From an uncultured Eggerthellaceae bacterium (lineage in GTDB: Bacteria > Actinomycetota > Coriobacteriia > Coriobacteriales > Eggerthellaceae), in assembly GCA_904420215.1 (NCBI GenBank), contig CAJFUR010000025.1, positions 1 through 38,802 on the forward strand: 38,802 bases of DNA. The letters run 5' to 3'. Positions within the stretch are counted from its first letter, which is position 1. Each line of letters starts with the position of its first letter. Of the stretch, positions 21,339-29,897 are shown in pieces. The position numbers and the translations under genes were made by a program. Below the pieces are notes generated by a model, which saw only the letters and a program-made list of their open reading frames with translations, made no database searches and had not been told where the DNA came from.

Positions 21339-23144
21339 CTAGGCTGCGGGCGCCTCGCCGCCTGCGTCTTCGGCCGCGGCGGCGTCCCCGTCTGCAGCAG
21401 TCGCTGCGCCTGCGCCGCCGGCTCCCGCATTGCCGGCCCCGCCAGCTGCGCCGGCGCTCTCCTGTTTGGAGCGCACGTCGCCCATCCAGTTGTCGGCCAC
21501 GGTGCCTCCCAGCACGTTGACCACGGCGTGGCGCGCGGCGCGCGATCCGGCCCACATTCCCACCGTCTGGCAGGTGCCCCCGCCGTACACTTCGCCGTCC
21601 CAGCCACTCGTGCACACGCCGGCCGCGTACAGTCCCTTCACGACCTTGCCGCGGTCGTCGGTGACTTGAGCGTCGCGGTTGATGCGGATGCCGCCGCACG
21701 TGTTCAGCATGCCCGAGCAAATTTGGAAGGCGTAGAATGGCGCAGTGTCGATGGGCCACAGGTACTCGGCGTCCTTCCCGTAGTCGGCATCGACGCCGCT
21801 TGCGGCGAACTCGTTGTAGCGCGCCATCTCGTCAACGAAGGCGTCCACGTCGAAGAAGTCCACCTTCTCGGCAATGGCTTCGCCCAGCTCCTCTATGCTG
21901 TCGGCTTTGAACACGTAGTCGGCGCCTTCGTATTGCTGCAGGTCGGCCGAAAGGTCGATGGCCTGTCCGGCGCACTTGTCGGCAAAGCCACTGTAATGGC
22001 GCGTGCACCCGCCCGCCTCGTACTTCTCTATCATGGACGCATCGGCGATGGAGAACACGTACCCCTGGCTTTCCACCAGTTTGCCGCTTTCGCTGGTGCC
22101 CAGCTGCCCGCCGCCCGACTCGTCGCAGAAGCGCAGGCCGTATTCGTTCACGAAGCAGTCGGAGTACTGCATGGCCATGCATACGCCCAGCGGAGAATCG
22201 TAGGCGAACGACTCCTCCCCGTTGCCGATGTTGTTGAACAGGCTTGCGACGCACAGGTGGTTCGCCCGGCCATGCGCGGTTTGCTCGGCCATCAGATGTC
22301 CGTCGCCGTCCTGACCTTCGCCCCAGCCGATGATCTTGCTCATGTCCTGGCTGGAATACTGCCCCAGCAGCTCCTTGTTGGTGGACATGCCGCCGGTGGC
22401 CAGAATGACCGCCTTGGCGTTGACGTGCACGACGTTGCCGTCGGGGTCGGTGTACTGAATGCCCGTCACGGTGTACTCGTCTTCGGTCAGCAGTGCCGTT
22501 GCGCGCGATTTGGTGCGGATGTCCACGCCTTCCTCTTGGGCGATGGGCGTGAGCGTGGCGATGCAGGACGATCCGTTGCCTCCTTCGTAGAAGTCGGGGC
22601 CGCCGGGGTTGTAGTAGCCGACCCCGTGCAGGGCAAACAGCCAGTCGGCATTGTCGCCCGCTTCGCGCAGGCGTTCGGTGTGCAGCATGGAATTGGCGAT
22701 GTAGCCCGTCTTGCTTGCGGATTCCATGCCCTTGAGGCGCGCCTCGTCCTCGGGCGTGTTGGATGCGGGGCCATTGCATTCGGCGTAGTTCGTGGAACCG
22801 CCCAAGACGGAGTTCTTCTCCAGCATGATCACCGTGGCGTCGGGCGCCTGTTCCTTCGCGATCATCGATGCCATGAAACCGCCGATGCCCGAACCCACGA
22901 CCACGATGTCGGCGTCCTCGGTGGAGCTGGGTTCGACCACGGTGCCAATGCCCTCGGCGTTGCCAGTGGCGCTGGCATCCCGCACTCCGTCTTCCGTGTC
23001 GCTGCCGCTTGCGTTCCCGGCGGCGTTGCCGGACGAGCAGCCTGCCAGAAGTCCTCCTGCCATGGCGCCTGCTCCCATGAGGCCGGCGCCTGCAAGAAAG
23101 CTCCTGCGTGACAGGCTGCCCGCGGCAAACAAGGTTTCTTCCAT
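21339..23144 (-). CDS. Tat-exported lipoprotein FAD-dependent reductase/dehydrogenase
   Basis: The 601-residue product starts MEETLFAAGSLSRRSFLAGA: a twin-arginine motif SRRSFL (Arg13-Arg14) followed by a hydrophobic stretch and a lipobox LLAGCS with Cys36, so it should be folded with FAD in the cytoplasm, exported and lipid-anchored. The FAD domain begins ADIVVVGSGIGGFMASMIAK, with EKNSVLGGSTNYA as the second part. It belongs to the fumarate reductase/3-ketosteroid dehydrogenase flavoprotein family, but the C-terminal motif reads GEVYGGGTCQTVGMWAGSRA and not the NRLGGN form that holds the catalytic arginine region in fumarate reductases, so the acceptor is probably something else. A heme domain is absent. 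The tail is Ala/Gly-rich. AAGGAGGG precedes the start. Its partner regulator lies upstream on the same strand. Confidence 0.9.
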   Translation of the reverse strand: MEETLFAAGSLSRRSFLAGAGLMGAGAMAGGLLAGCSSGNAAGNASGSDTEDGVRDASATGNAEGIGTVVEPSSTEDADIVVVGSGIGGFMASMIAKEQAPDATVIMLEKNSVLGGSTNYAECNGPASNTPEDEARLKGMESASKTGYIANSMLHTERLREAGDNADWLFALHGVGYYNPGGPDFYEGGNGSSCIATLTPIAQEEGVDIRTKSRATALLTEDEYTVTGIQYTDPDGNVVHVNAKAVILATGGMSTNKELLGQYSSQDMSKIIGWGEGQDGDGHLMAEQTAHGRANHLCVASLFNNIGNGEESFAYDSPLGVCMAMQYSDCFVNEYGLRFCDESGGGQLGTSESGKLVESQGYVFSIADASMIEKYEAGGCTRHYSGFADKCAGQAIDLSADLQQYEGADYVFKADSIEELGEAIAEKVDFFDVDAFVDEMARYNEFAASGVDADYGKDAEYLWPIDTAPFYAFQICSGMLNTCGGIRINRDAQVTDDRGKVVKGLYAAGVCTSGWDGEVYGGGTCQTVGMWAGSRAARHAVVNVLGGTVADNWMGDVRSKQESAGAAGGAGNAGAGGAGAATAADGDAAAAEDAGGEAPAA

Positions 23145-23442
23145 GCTGTTCCCTCCTTCGTGACGTTTCTCCGCTCCATCGAGGCGGATGCGTCAGAGGG
23201 TATGCGGGCGCGCGTGCGGGCGCAGTCACCAAAATGGGTTGAAAGAGGCTTCGGGTGTACCCGGAATGCGGTAATTTTCCTGATGGGAAGGCACAGGGCG
23301 GCATCTTGCCGCATTGCTTTCGACGGTGGGGGGGCCTTGCGGGGCGTCGCCATCGGGGCCAGCGGCACTCACCAGGTACCGCTGCCTTTCGAGGCGGTTG
23401 CCGGCAGCGCCTGCCGGGGAGGGGCACGCGGAAACGTGCTTT

Positions 23443-24939
23443 TCAGGACAGCTCTTCCACTAGGTCGAGCAAGTCCTCCTTGGCATGCACGCCGCACTTC
23501 TCGTAGATGCGCTTCGTGTGCGTGCGCACCGTTTCGGGCGATATGCACAGTTTTTCGGCAATGTAGGTGGACCCGCGCCCATGAGCCAGAAAGGCGAGGA
23601 TTTCCGTTTCCCGCGGCGAGAGCGCATAGCGTTCGGCGATGCACCCGCAGGCACGCTCCGCGCCTGAACGGGCGCTTTCCCGCCGTTCGGCCTGCAAGCG
23701 GTGGGTCTGGCGGATGCTGACGATGACCATGGCGCACAGATACAGCGTCAACACGCAAAGCGACACCAGCTGGGCGCCTTGTCCCAGCAGCTGGAAAAGG
23801 GCCATGCCCGCCCCCATGCTCGCCGCGCATACGAGCAGCGTCCACCCGAACGCGGGGAGGATGCGGCAGCCCGCAATCTGCGCCATGCGTGCGATGGCGA
23901 CCAGCCCCAGAACGTTCAGCGCCGCGATGCCGGCATAGGGCACGAGGTTCACTGCGGCAAGGGGGACGTTGGCCAGTGCGGAGTCGATGAAAGGGCTGAC
24001 CAGCACAATGGCAATGGCAACGGGAAGCATGACGAGCATGAGCCAGTCTTCCACTCCCTCGTCCTTGCCCTTGCCGCTCCCGCCCATGCGGTTGCGGGTG
24101 AGCTGCACAAGCGCCATGACGGCAAAGACGATGGCGTATGCCCCCGGTTTGACGGGAACGCCATCGCCGGTGGCCACGCCCGCCGAACTGGGCCAGAACG
24201 TCAACCCCATGGTGAAGAAGTTGAAGGCGAGGCCGAAGACCGCCCCTCCGCAATGCTGCAGGGCGATGTGGAATCCCTGTGCGTTGGAGGCGGCTCCGGG
24301 GCGTTGGGCGGGAGCGGCTGCATGCTTGGCGAAGCGCAGGAGCAAGGCGGCGGCAAAGGCTGCAGCGGCCGTGACGGCGGAGCACGCCGCCGTGCTGCCC
24401 GAGGCCCAAGCGGCAAGCCAGGCAAGCGATGCACAGAGCAGCGCCGTGGCTACGAGGATGGGAAGCAGAACGGGTCCAGTTTGATCGAGCCGCTCCAGAG
24501 ACAAGGCGGCCAGAGTGGAGGAGCCTGCGGCGACCAGCATTGCGCCTAGGCAGGCGAGGGGGATTGCGGGAAGCTTCCCGTCGGGAAACGCGTCCAAAGC
24601 CGCAAGGGCCGCAACCCCGCACGCGAGAAGCGCGGCTGCCACAAAGGGGGCGGAGGGCCTTTCGAGAAGAGGCCGCGCCTGTTCCCTCTGTCGGATGAAA
24701 ATCCAGCCCGCCAAAGCGAGGCCTGCAAGCAGGGCGAGGGCGAAAGCGATGGATGCCCCCAGCTTCTCGGCGGGTTCCACAAGGGAGTTCTCGGCGCGTA
24801 GATAGAAGAATGCGGGCAAAAGCGCACAAGCGAGCGCTGCGCATGCAGGCACTGCAAACGACGGGATGGATGAGGCCGCTGTGGCCGATGGAGTCGCTGG
24901 GGCTGCGGTGAATGGCGGGTTTTTCGCGTTTTCGCTCAT
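23443..24939 (-). CDS. Membrane-bound LuxR-family transcriptional regulator
   Basis: The 498-residue product has about twelve hydrophobic segments over residues 30-410 and a soluble C-terminal LuxR/GerE helix-turn-helix: YALSPRETEILAFLAHGRGS followed by TYIAEKLCISPETVRTHTKRIYEKCGVHAKEDLLDLVEE. This architecture, an MFS-like membrane part fused to a LuxR domain, is highly expanded in Eggerthellaceae, where it often sits next to flavin reductases and may sense their substrates. Here it lies 298 nt upstream of the Tat flavoreductase on the same strand, so that gene is the likely target. The -10 box and AGGAGG give a very short leader. The inducer is unknown. Confidence 0.9.
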   Translation of the reverse strand: MSENAKNPPFTAAPATPSATAASSIPSFAVPACAALACALLPAFFYLRAENSLVEPAEKLGASIAFALALLAGLALAGWIFIRQREQARPLLERPSAPFVAAALLACGVAALAALDAFPDGKLPAIPLACLGAMLVAAGSSTLAALSLERLDQTGPVLLPILVATALLCASLAWLAAWASGSTAACSAVTAAAAFAAALLLRFAKHAAAPAQRPGAASNAQGFHIALQHCGGAVFGLAFNFFTMGLTFWPSSAGVATGDGVPVKPGAYAIVFAVMALVQLTRNRMGGSGKGKDEGVEDWLMLVMLPVAIAIVLVSPFIDSALANVPLAAVNLVPYAGIAALNVLGLVAIARMAQIAGCRILPAFGWTLLVCAASMGAGMALFQLLGQGAQLVSLCVLTLYLCAMVIVSIRQTHRLQAERRESARSGAERACGCIAERYALSPRETEILAFLAHGRGSTYIAEKLCISPETVRTHTKRIYEKCGVHAKEDLLDLVEELS

Positions 24940-24956
24940 GACACCTCCTTGCCGCC

Positions 24957-24962
24957 ATTATA
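24957..24962 (-). promoter_or_regulatory. Consensus -10 of the LuxR regulator
   Basis: TATAAT on the minus strand lies 17 nt before the ATG, with AGGAGG in between; the predicted leader is only about 10 nt. Confidence 0.6.
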
Positions 24963-25076
24963 CCGGCATTGCTTCCCAAACGGCCATACATCAACGACTG
25001 CAAGCCGCCAAGGAGACACGCGCCGCGTTTCGGCCAGTTCTCTCTTCCCGCGCCTCTGCGACGGGGGTGGCGGGTC

Positions 25077-25086
25077 GTGCTATACT
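25077..25086 (+). promoter_or_regulatory. Extended -10 promoter of mobBA
   Basis: CGTGCTATACT-type box with TATACT at 25081-25086, 128 nt before the mobBA ATG. The divergent regulator promoter is about 120 nt away. Confidence 0.6.
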
Positions 25087-25213
25087 GTGCGGCGGCAAAG
25101 ACGAGCGCGCTCCGGCGCACTCCTGCCCCCGCGGCAGCGGGCGTGCAGGCGCGGGGGCACGGGCGCCCCCGGAGCGGCGGGCGCGACGGAAGGTGCAAGC
25201 GAAGGTAGCGGCG

Positions 25214-26584
25214 ATGGTTAACGTACCCAGTCCGGCAATTTCCATTGTCGGCAGGCATAATTCGGGGAAGACGACGCTCATAGAACGGCTCATTGCCGAG
25301 CTGGTGGCGCGTGGGCACGACGTGGGCAGCGTCAAACATCACAGCCATGTGGGCTTCGACATCGACTATCCCGGGAAAGACTCGTACCGCCACCGCGCGG
25401 CGGGCGCGAGCGAGACTGTCATCGCCGCGCCGGGGCAAATGGCGCGCATCAAAACCATGGACGGCGAAATGGAATGCGCCGACATCGTGCGCAGCATGCC
25501 CGGCCACGACATCGTCATCGTGGAGGGCTATCGCAAAAGCGGCCTGCCCACCATCGAGGTCATGCGTTCGGGCAACGAGGCCGACGCCCGCGTGGCCGAC
25601 GTGTTCGAGCAGGGTGCCCGCCACGGGTGGCCCCTGGGCACCGACTTCACGCAGTTCACGCGCGGCCTTCCCACGGCCGACGACGACGAGGCGTGGGAGG
25701 AGCTGCGGCGCGCGCAGGAAGCGGCCGAGGCGGGCAAGGAAGGCGGGAAGGGTGCGGCGCCCGCGTCGGGCGAGCACTTCAAGACGCAGCATCCCGACCA
25801 TGTGGACATATCCAACAAGCTGCCCACGGGGAATACGGTTGCGGTGGCCACCGACATACCGGTGGCCGAGCATGCCGCCCAGTTGTACAACATCCCCTCG
25901 TTCGCGCTCGACGACGTGGCGGGCTTGGCCGACTTCGTGGAGCAGCACTACGTGCGCCCCCGCGTGACGGTGGTCATTCAGGCCGGCGGGGAAAGCCGGC
26001 GCATGGGGCGCAGCAAGGCGACGGTGCCGTTTGCCGGCCGCCCGCTCATCTGCCGTTTGATCGAGCGGCTGAGCCCGGTGGCCGACGATCTGGTCATTAC
26101 CACGAACGAGCCGGACAACCTGGTGTTCCTGCACGGCGAGTTCCCCGACCTGCGCATCCAGCTGGTGTGCGACTCCTTCGAGTACCGCGGCGCGCTGCCG
26201 GGGCTTTACACGGCGCTGCAGGCCGCGCGCAACCCCTTCGTGGCCGTGGTGGCCTGCGACATGGTGTTTGCGAGTGCGTCTTTGGTGGTGGCCGAGGCGC
26301 TGGCGATGAACGAGTCGGGCGCCGACGTGGTGGTGCCGGTGAACCAGCACGGCTACGAGCCGTTCCACGCGATGTACCGCCGCATGGGTTGCCTGCCTGC
26401 CGTGCGCCGCGCGCTCGATCGCGGCGAGAAGCGCGCGCAGGCGTTTTTCGACGACGACGAGGTGAACGTGTTGGAGTTCTCGCAGGCGCGCGTGCTGGAG
26501 GCCGAGCCGATGGGCGGTTGCTTCATCAATGCGAACACGCCCGAGGAGCTGCGCGCGCTCGAAGACGGGTTTCTCGCCCAGTAA
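25214..26584 (+). CDS. MobB-MobA fusion, molybdenum cofactor guanylyltransferase
   Basis: This 456-residue fusion makes the guanine dinucleotide form of molybdenum cofactor used by DMSO-reductase-family enzymes. The MobB half (1-245) has Walker A GRHNSGKTT (13-21), KHHSH (41-45) and the family's closing segment FALDDVAGLADFVEQ (230-244). It is interrupted by a charged low-complexity insert at about 150-205. The MobA half (250-456) opens with VTVVIQAGGESRRMGRSKA, the nucleotide-binding loop, and has ACDM (347-350). GAAGG just upstream supports ATG 25214. MobA and MobB are usually separate; the fused form ensures equal amounts. Genes for iron-sulfur and thiol-relay proteins follow in the same direction. 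Confidence 0.93.
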   Translation: MVNVPSPAISIVGRHNSGKTTLIERLIAELVARGHDVGSVKHHSHVGFDIDYPGKDSYRHRAAGASETVIAAPGQMARIKTMDGEMECADIVRSMPGHDIVIVEGYRKSGLPTIEVMRSGNEADARVADVFEQGARHGWPLGTDFTQFTRGLPTADDDEAWEELRRAQEAAEAGKEGGKGAAPASGEHFKTQHPDHVDISNKLPTGNTVAVATDIPVAEHAAQLYNIPSFALDDVAGLADFVEQHYVRPRVTVVIQAGGESRRMGRSKATVPFAGRPLICRLIERLSPVADDLVITTNEPDNLVFLHGEFPDLRIQLVCDSFEYRGALPGLYTALQAARNPFVAVVACDMVFASASLVVAEALAMNESGADVVVPVNQHGYEPFHAMYRRMGCLPAVRRALDRGEKRAQAFFDDDEVNVLEFSQARVLEAEPMGGCFINANTPEELRALEDGFLAQ

Positions 26585-26792
26585 TTGCTTGCCGGCCGCG
26601 GGTGCGCGCGCGGGTGTGCGAGCGGGCGGGAACTGGCGGGCGCACGCGACCAAGTGGCACTCGGGCGCACGCGGCCAGCGCCGCCGCTAGCGCATGCGCG
26701 CGCCGGGATGGACGTGGCCGCATGGCGCCGTGGAGGTGCGGCTGCCGGCGGGCAGCCGGCGGCGGCGCGTCTCATGATGAAGGAGGCTTATC

Positions 26793-27947
26793 GTGCCGAA
26801 CCTTGCAGACATAGTGGAAATGGCCGAAGCGCTGGAAAGCAAGGCCGTCCTCGTCGCTTCCGAGCGGTGCGTGGCCGTGCGCAACCGCCATTCCTCGTGC
26901 AAGAAGTGCGTGCAGGCCTGCCCCGTCGATGCGGTGAGCGTGGGCGGCAACGAGGTGTCGCTGGATTCCGGAGCCTGCGTGGCGTGCGGCGCCTGCACGA
27001 CCGTGTGCCCCACTGAGGCGCTCATCCCCCTCGACCCGCTCGACGGCGACTTGGCCGCGTCCATCGCTGCGGCAACGGAGGCGGCCGAAGGCATGGCGGT
27101 GTTCGCGTGCGCCCGCATTGCGGCCCGCCGGCTTGGCGACCCCGACAAGCACGCCACCGTTCCCTGCTTGGCAAGGATGGAGGAAAGCGTGCTTTTGGCG
27201 CTGGCGGCCCGCGGTGTGCAGGACGTGGTTCTGGTGGACGGCAACTGCGCGACGTGCAAGTACCGTGCGTGCGTCCCCGGCATCGAAGCCACGGTGGAGT
27301 CCGCCAACACGCTGCTGGCAACACAGGGCAGCGACGTGCGGGTGCGCCGCGCGTCGGCGTTTCCCGACGAGGTGCTGGCGCCGGATGCGCAGAAGTCGTT
27401 CGCGGCGTCGCGCCGCGGGCTTTTCACGTGGGCGGGCGGCACGGCCAAGTCGGCCGCCAAAACGGCCGCCGAGAAGACGGTGGCGAAGGTGCTCAACGAC
27501 GCCGGCCAGAAGAAGGCGACGCTGCGCGACCGCCTGCACATGGCAGACGGCGCGCTTCCGCATTTCGAGGCCAAGCGGCGCATGAGCGTGCTCGACTCCA
27601 TGGACGCGCTGGGGGAAAGCGTCGTTCCCACGCTGGAAACGCGGCTGTTCGGTTCGGTGGAGATCGACGCCGAAAAGTGTTCGTCCTGCTTCATGTGCAC
27701 CGTGTTCTGCCCAACGGGGGCTTTGGTGAAAAGCGACGAGAAGCCCGAGGACGGCACGGGGTCTTACTTGGAATTCTCGGCGGCCGATTGCGTCCAGTGC
27801 AACCTGTGCGCGGACGCGTGCCTGAAGAAGTGCCTGACCGTTTCGCACACGGTTTCGACAGAGGAGCTGTTCGACTTCGAGCCGCGTCTCATCCGCCTGC
27901 CGGAGCCACCGAAGCGCGCCGGCATCCTCTCGCGCACGAAGCGCTAG
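26793..27947 (+). CDS. Polyferredoxin-like 4Fe-4S protein with an FlpD/MvhD-like middle domain
   Basis: The start is GTG 26793 with AAGGAGG at 26780-26786. The 384-residue protein has two N-terminal 4Fe-4S motifs (Cys 26/36/39/43 and 62/65/68/72) and two C-terminal ones (Cys 296/299/302/306 and 333/336/339/343, plus 347). The first motif is unusual: nine residues lie between its first two cysteines instead of two. Residues about 103-180 include VPCLARMEESVLLALAARGV and VDGNCATCKYRAC, which recall the FlpD/MvhD iron-sulfur subunits that pass electrons from hydrogenase or formate dehydrogenase to heterodisulfide reductase; this match is tentative. A basic helix near 215-245 follows. No signal peptide, so cytoplasmic. 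It likely carries electrons, with partner unknown. Confidence 0.82.
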   Translation: MPNLADIVEMAEALESKAVLVASERCVAVRNRHSSCKKCVQACPVDAVSVGGNEVSLDSGACVACGACTTVCPTEALIPLDPLDGDLAASIAAATEAAEGMAVFACARIAARRLGDPDKHATVPCLARMEESVLLALAARGVQDVVLVDGNCATCKYRACVPGIEATVESANTLLATQGSDVRVRRASAFPDEVLAPDAQKSFAASRRGLFTWAGGTAKSAAKTAAEKTVAKVLNDAGQKKATLRDRLHMADGALPHFEAKRRMSVLDSMDALGESVVPTLETRLFGSVEIDAEKCSSCFMCTVFCPTGALVKSDEKPEDGTGSYLEFSAADCVQCNLCADACLKKCLTVSHTVSTEELFDFEPRLIRLPEPPKRAGILSRTKR

Positions 27948-27977
27948 ATTGCGCGCCGGCGGACGGAGCAGGCGGGC

Positions 27978-28136
27978 GTGACACTGCAGTTCTTCCGCAT
28001 GTGCGGCAACATGGCGAAGCACATGGCGAAGGCAGGCGGCCCGCAATCGGCCTGCAAACCCTGCGGCGGTTTCTCGTGTGCAAGTGGCAGGTGGCGGCGC
28101 GCGAACCAGAGCGCGTCGCGCATGGATGGCGGCTAG
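27978..28136 (+). CDS. Candidate 52-residue Cys-rich small protein
   Basis: GTG 27978 opens a 53-codon frame ending TAG at 28134-28136. GGAG at 27965-27968 is 9 nt before the start. The peptide has a Met-rich start (MCGNMAKHMAKAGG) and then ACKPCGGFSCASG, with a CxxC and a further Cys, and ends Arg/Ser-rich. Its stop codon overlaps the AGGAGG of the CcdA-TlpA gene, which would couple translation. It fills the only gap between the polyferredoxin and the thiol-relay gene. Against it: short GC-rich frames arise by chance. ATG 27999 is an alternative start. Confidence 0.4.
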   Translation: MTLQFFRMCGNMAKHMAKAGGPQSACKPCGGFSCASGRWRRANQSASRMDGG

Positions 28137-28145
28137 GAGGTTGAA

Positions 28146-29564
28146 GTGGGCTTTTCCCTCGAGACGGGCATTCCCGTGCTCGCGGTGTTCGTGCAGGGGC
28201 TTCTGAGCTTCTTCTCTCCTTGCGTCCTGCCGCTGGTGCCGCTGTATTTGGGCTATTTGGCGGGCGGTTCGGCGCAGGTGCGCGAAGACGGCACCATAGA
28301 CTACCCGCGCAAGACCGTGCTGGTGAATACCGTGTTCTTCGTCGCGGGCGTCAGTTTCGCCTTCTTTTTGCTGGGATTCGCCTTCACGGCGCTCGGGCGC
28401 GCGTTCACGGGCAACCAGCGCGCGTTCTCCACGGTGGCCGGCCTGATCATGGTGGCGTTCGGCCTGTACATGCTGGGCGCGTTCGGCAAGGTGCGCGCGG
28501 TGGAAACCGAGCGGCGGCTGCCTTTCCGCCTCGATCGCCTTGCCATGAACCCGCTGGTGGCGCTGGTGCTGGGCTTCACGTTCAGCTTCGCGTGGACGCC
28601 GTGCGTCGGGCCGGTGCTGGCAAGCGTGCTGCTCATGGCGTCGTCGAGCGCGTCGGCGGCTGTGGGCTATGCGTTGGTGGGCGTGTATGCGCTGGGCTTC
28701 GTGCTGCCGTTTCTGGCGGTGGGTGCGTTCACGGGCGCGGTGCTGCGGTTTTTCCGCACGCACGGCAACGTGGTGAAATACACGGTGAAGGTGGGCGGCG
28801 CGCTGCTCATCGTCATGGGCGTCATGACCCTGACCGGCTGGATGAATGGCGTGACCAGCTACCTTTCGTCGTTCGGCGGCGCGGATGCCGCCATCGAGCA
28901 GGAGCGGGACGCGGGCGACGGCGCGGACGCGGATGGGGGCGGCGGCGCGGGCACGAGTGGCGATGCGGGCGACGGCGCGGACGGCGATGCGAGCGGCAGC
29001 GCGGGCTCGGACGGGGGTGGCGGAAGCGATGCCGCGGGCGCGACGGGCGACGATGGCGCGGGCGGCGGCTCGGCGGGCGACGACGGCGCGGGCGGCGGCC
29101 TCGTGCCAGCACCGCAGGCCGACGTGGTGCTGACGGACCAGCACGGCGCAAAGCACGCGCTTTCCGACTACCGGGGCAAGACGGTGTTCCTGAACTTCTT
29201 CGCCACGTGGTGCGGCCCCTGCCAGCGCGAGATCCCCGACATCGAGGCGTTCTACCGCGAGCGCGGCCAGAACCAAGGCGACGTGGTGGTGTTGGGCGTG
29301 GCGAACCCGAGGACTGACGACCACCCCGGCAACAGCGACGTTCCGGTTGACGAGGTGGAGGCGTTCATTGCCGAGCAGGGCATCACGTATCCGGTGCTCA
29401 TGGACACCGAAGGCGTGCTGTTCGGAGCCTATGGCATCTCGGCTTTCCCCACCACCTTCATGATCGACAAGGATGGCAACGTGTTCGGCTACGTGGCCGG
29501 CATGCTCACCGCCGACACCATGGACAGCATAGTGAATCAAACGCTTGCCGGCACCCGCACTTGA
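28146..29564 (+). CDS. CcdA-TlpA fusion: thiol-disulfide electron relay
   Basis: The start is GTG 28146 with AGGAGG 5 nt upstream. The 472-residue protein joins a CcdA/DsbD-like membrane domain (1-240, six helices) to an extracytoplasmic thioredoxin-like domain (325-472). The membrane cysteines are Cys26 (SPCVLPLVPLY) and Cys153 (WTPCVGPVLA); the thioredoxin active site is WCGPC at 355-359, with the cis-Pro loop SAFPTTFMID. They are linked by about 75 residues of Gly, Asp, Ala and Ser, a flexible tether. CcdA brings electrons from cytoplasmic thioredoxin, and the tethered TlpA reduces exported targets such as apocytochrome c or other proteins. In most genomes these are two genes. The polyferredoxin and mobBA upstream suggest a role in maturing exported redox enzymes. 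Confidence 0.93.
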   Translation: MGFSLETGIPVLAVFVQGLLSFFSPCVLPLVPLYLGYLAGGSAQVREDGTIDYPRKTVLVNTVFFVAGVSFAFFLLGFAFTALGRAFTGNQRAFSTVAGLIMVAFGLYMLGAFGKVRAVETERRLPFRLDRLAMNPLVALVLGFTFSFAWTPCVGPVLASVLLMASSSASAAVGYALVGVYALGFVLPFLAVGAFTGAVLRFFRTHGNVVKYTVKVGGALLIVMGVMTLTGWMNGVTSYLSSFGGADAAIEQERDAGDGADADGGGGAGTSGDAGDGADGDASGSAGSDGGGGSDAAGATGDDGAGGGSAGDDGAGGGLVPAPQADVVLTDQHGAKHALSDYRGKTVFLNFFATWCGPCQREIPDIEAFYRERGQNQGDVVVLGVANPRTDDHPGNSDVPVDEVEAFIAEQGITYPVLMDTEGVLFGAYGISAFPTTFMIDKDGNVFGYVAGMLTADTMDSIVNQTLAGTRT

Positions 29565-29897
29565 TGGCGGGCGCTCCCGCCAGGTCGGGGTTCGGGCAGC
29601 CGGCGGAGCCTGGCGGGGAGGGCGCCAAGCTGGTTGTATCCACAAGCGCGAGGCGCCCCGTGGCCGGGGCCACGTTGGAAGGCCCGGAGCGGTTGGGTCG
29701 TGTGGCCGCCTGTGCTCGAGCGCGTACCGTGGGCGCCCGGTGTTGGGACTGCCCGATTGGCGAGGCCGCGGGTGCCCGGCGACTGCGTGTCGCGGGTGAC
29801 TTCGCGGGCGCTGCCAGCACGCGCGTGCTGCAGGCGTTGGGCGGCGCCCGCGTGTCGCAGCACCCTTGTTGGCGTCATCCGGCCCACCCCGGCCGGC
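29565..29897. other. Gene-free GC-rich stretch before repeat array B
   Basis: Part of a 1085-nt region without a gene (29565-30649). It has no credible ORF. The words CCTTGTTGGCG near 29870 and at about 35995 recur, hinting at shared repeat ancestry with the tandem repeat upstream of the APC gene. Confidence 0.5.

Noticed and set aside
23369-26653. 1094-codon minus-strand open frame
   Set aside because: It overlaps mobBA in antisense and the LuxR gene in another frame of the same strand; composition is not protein-like.
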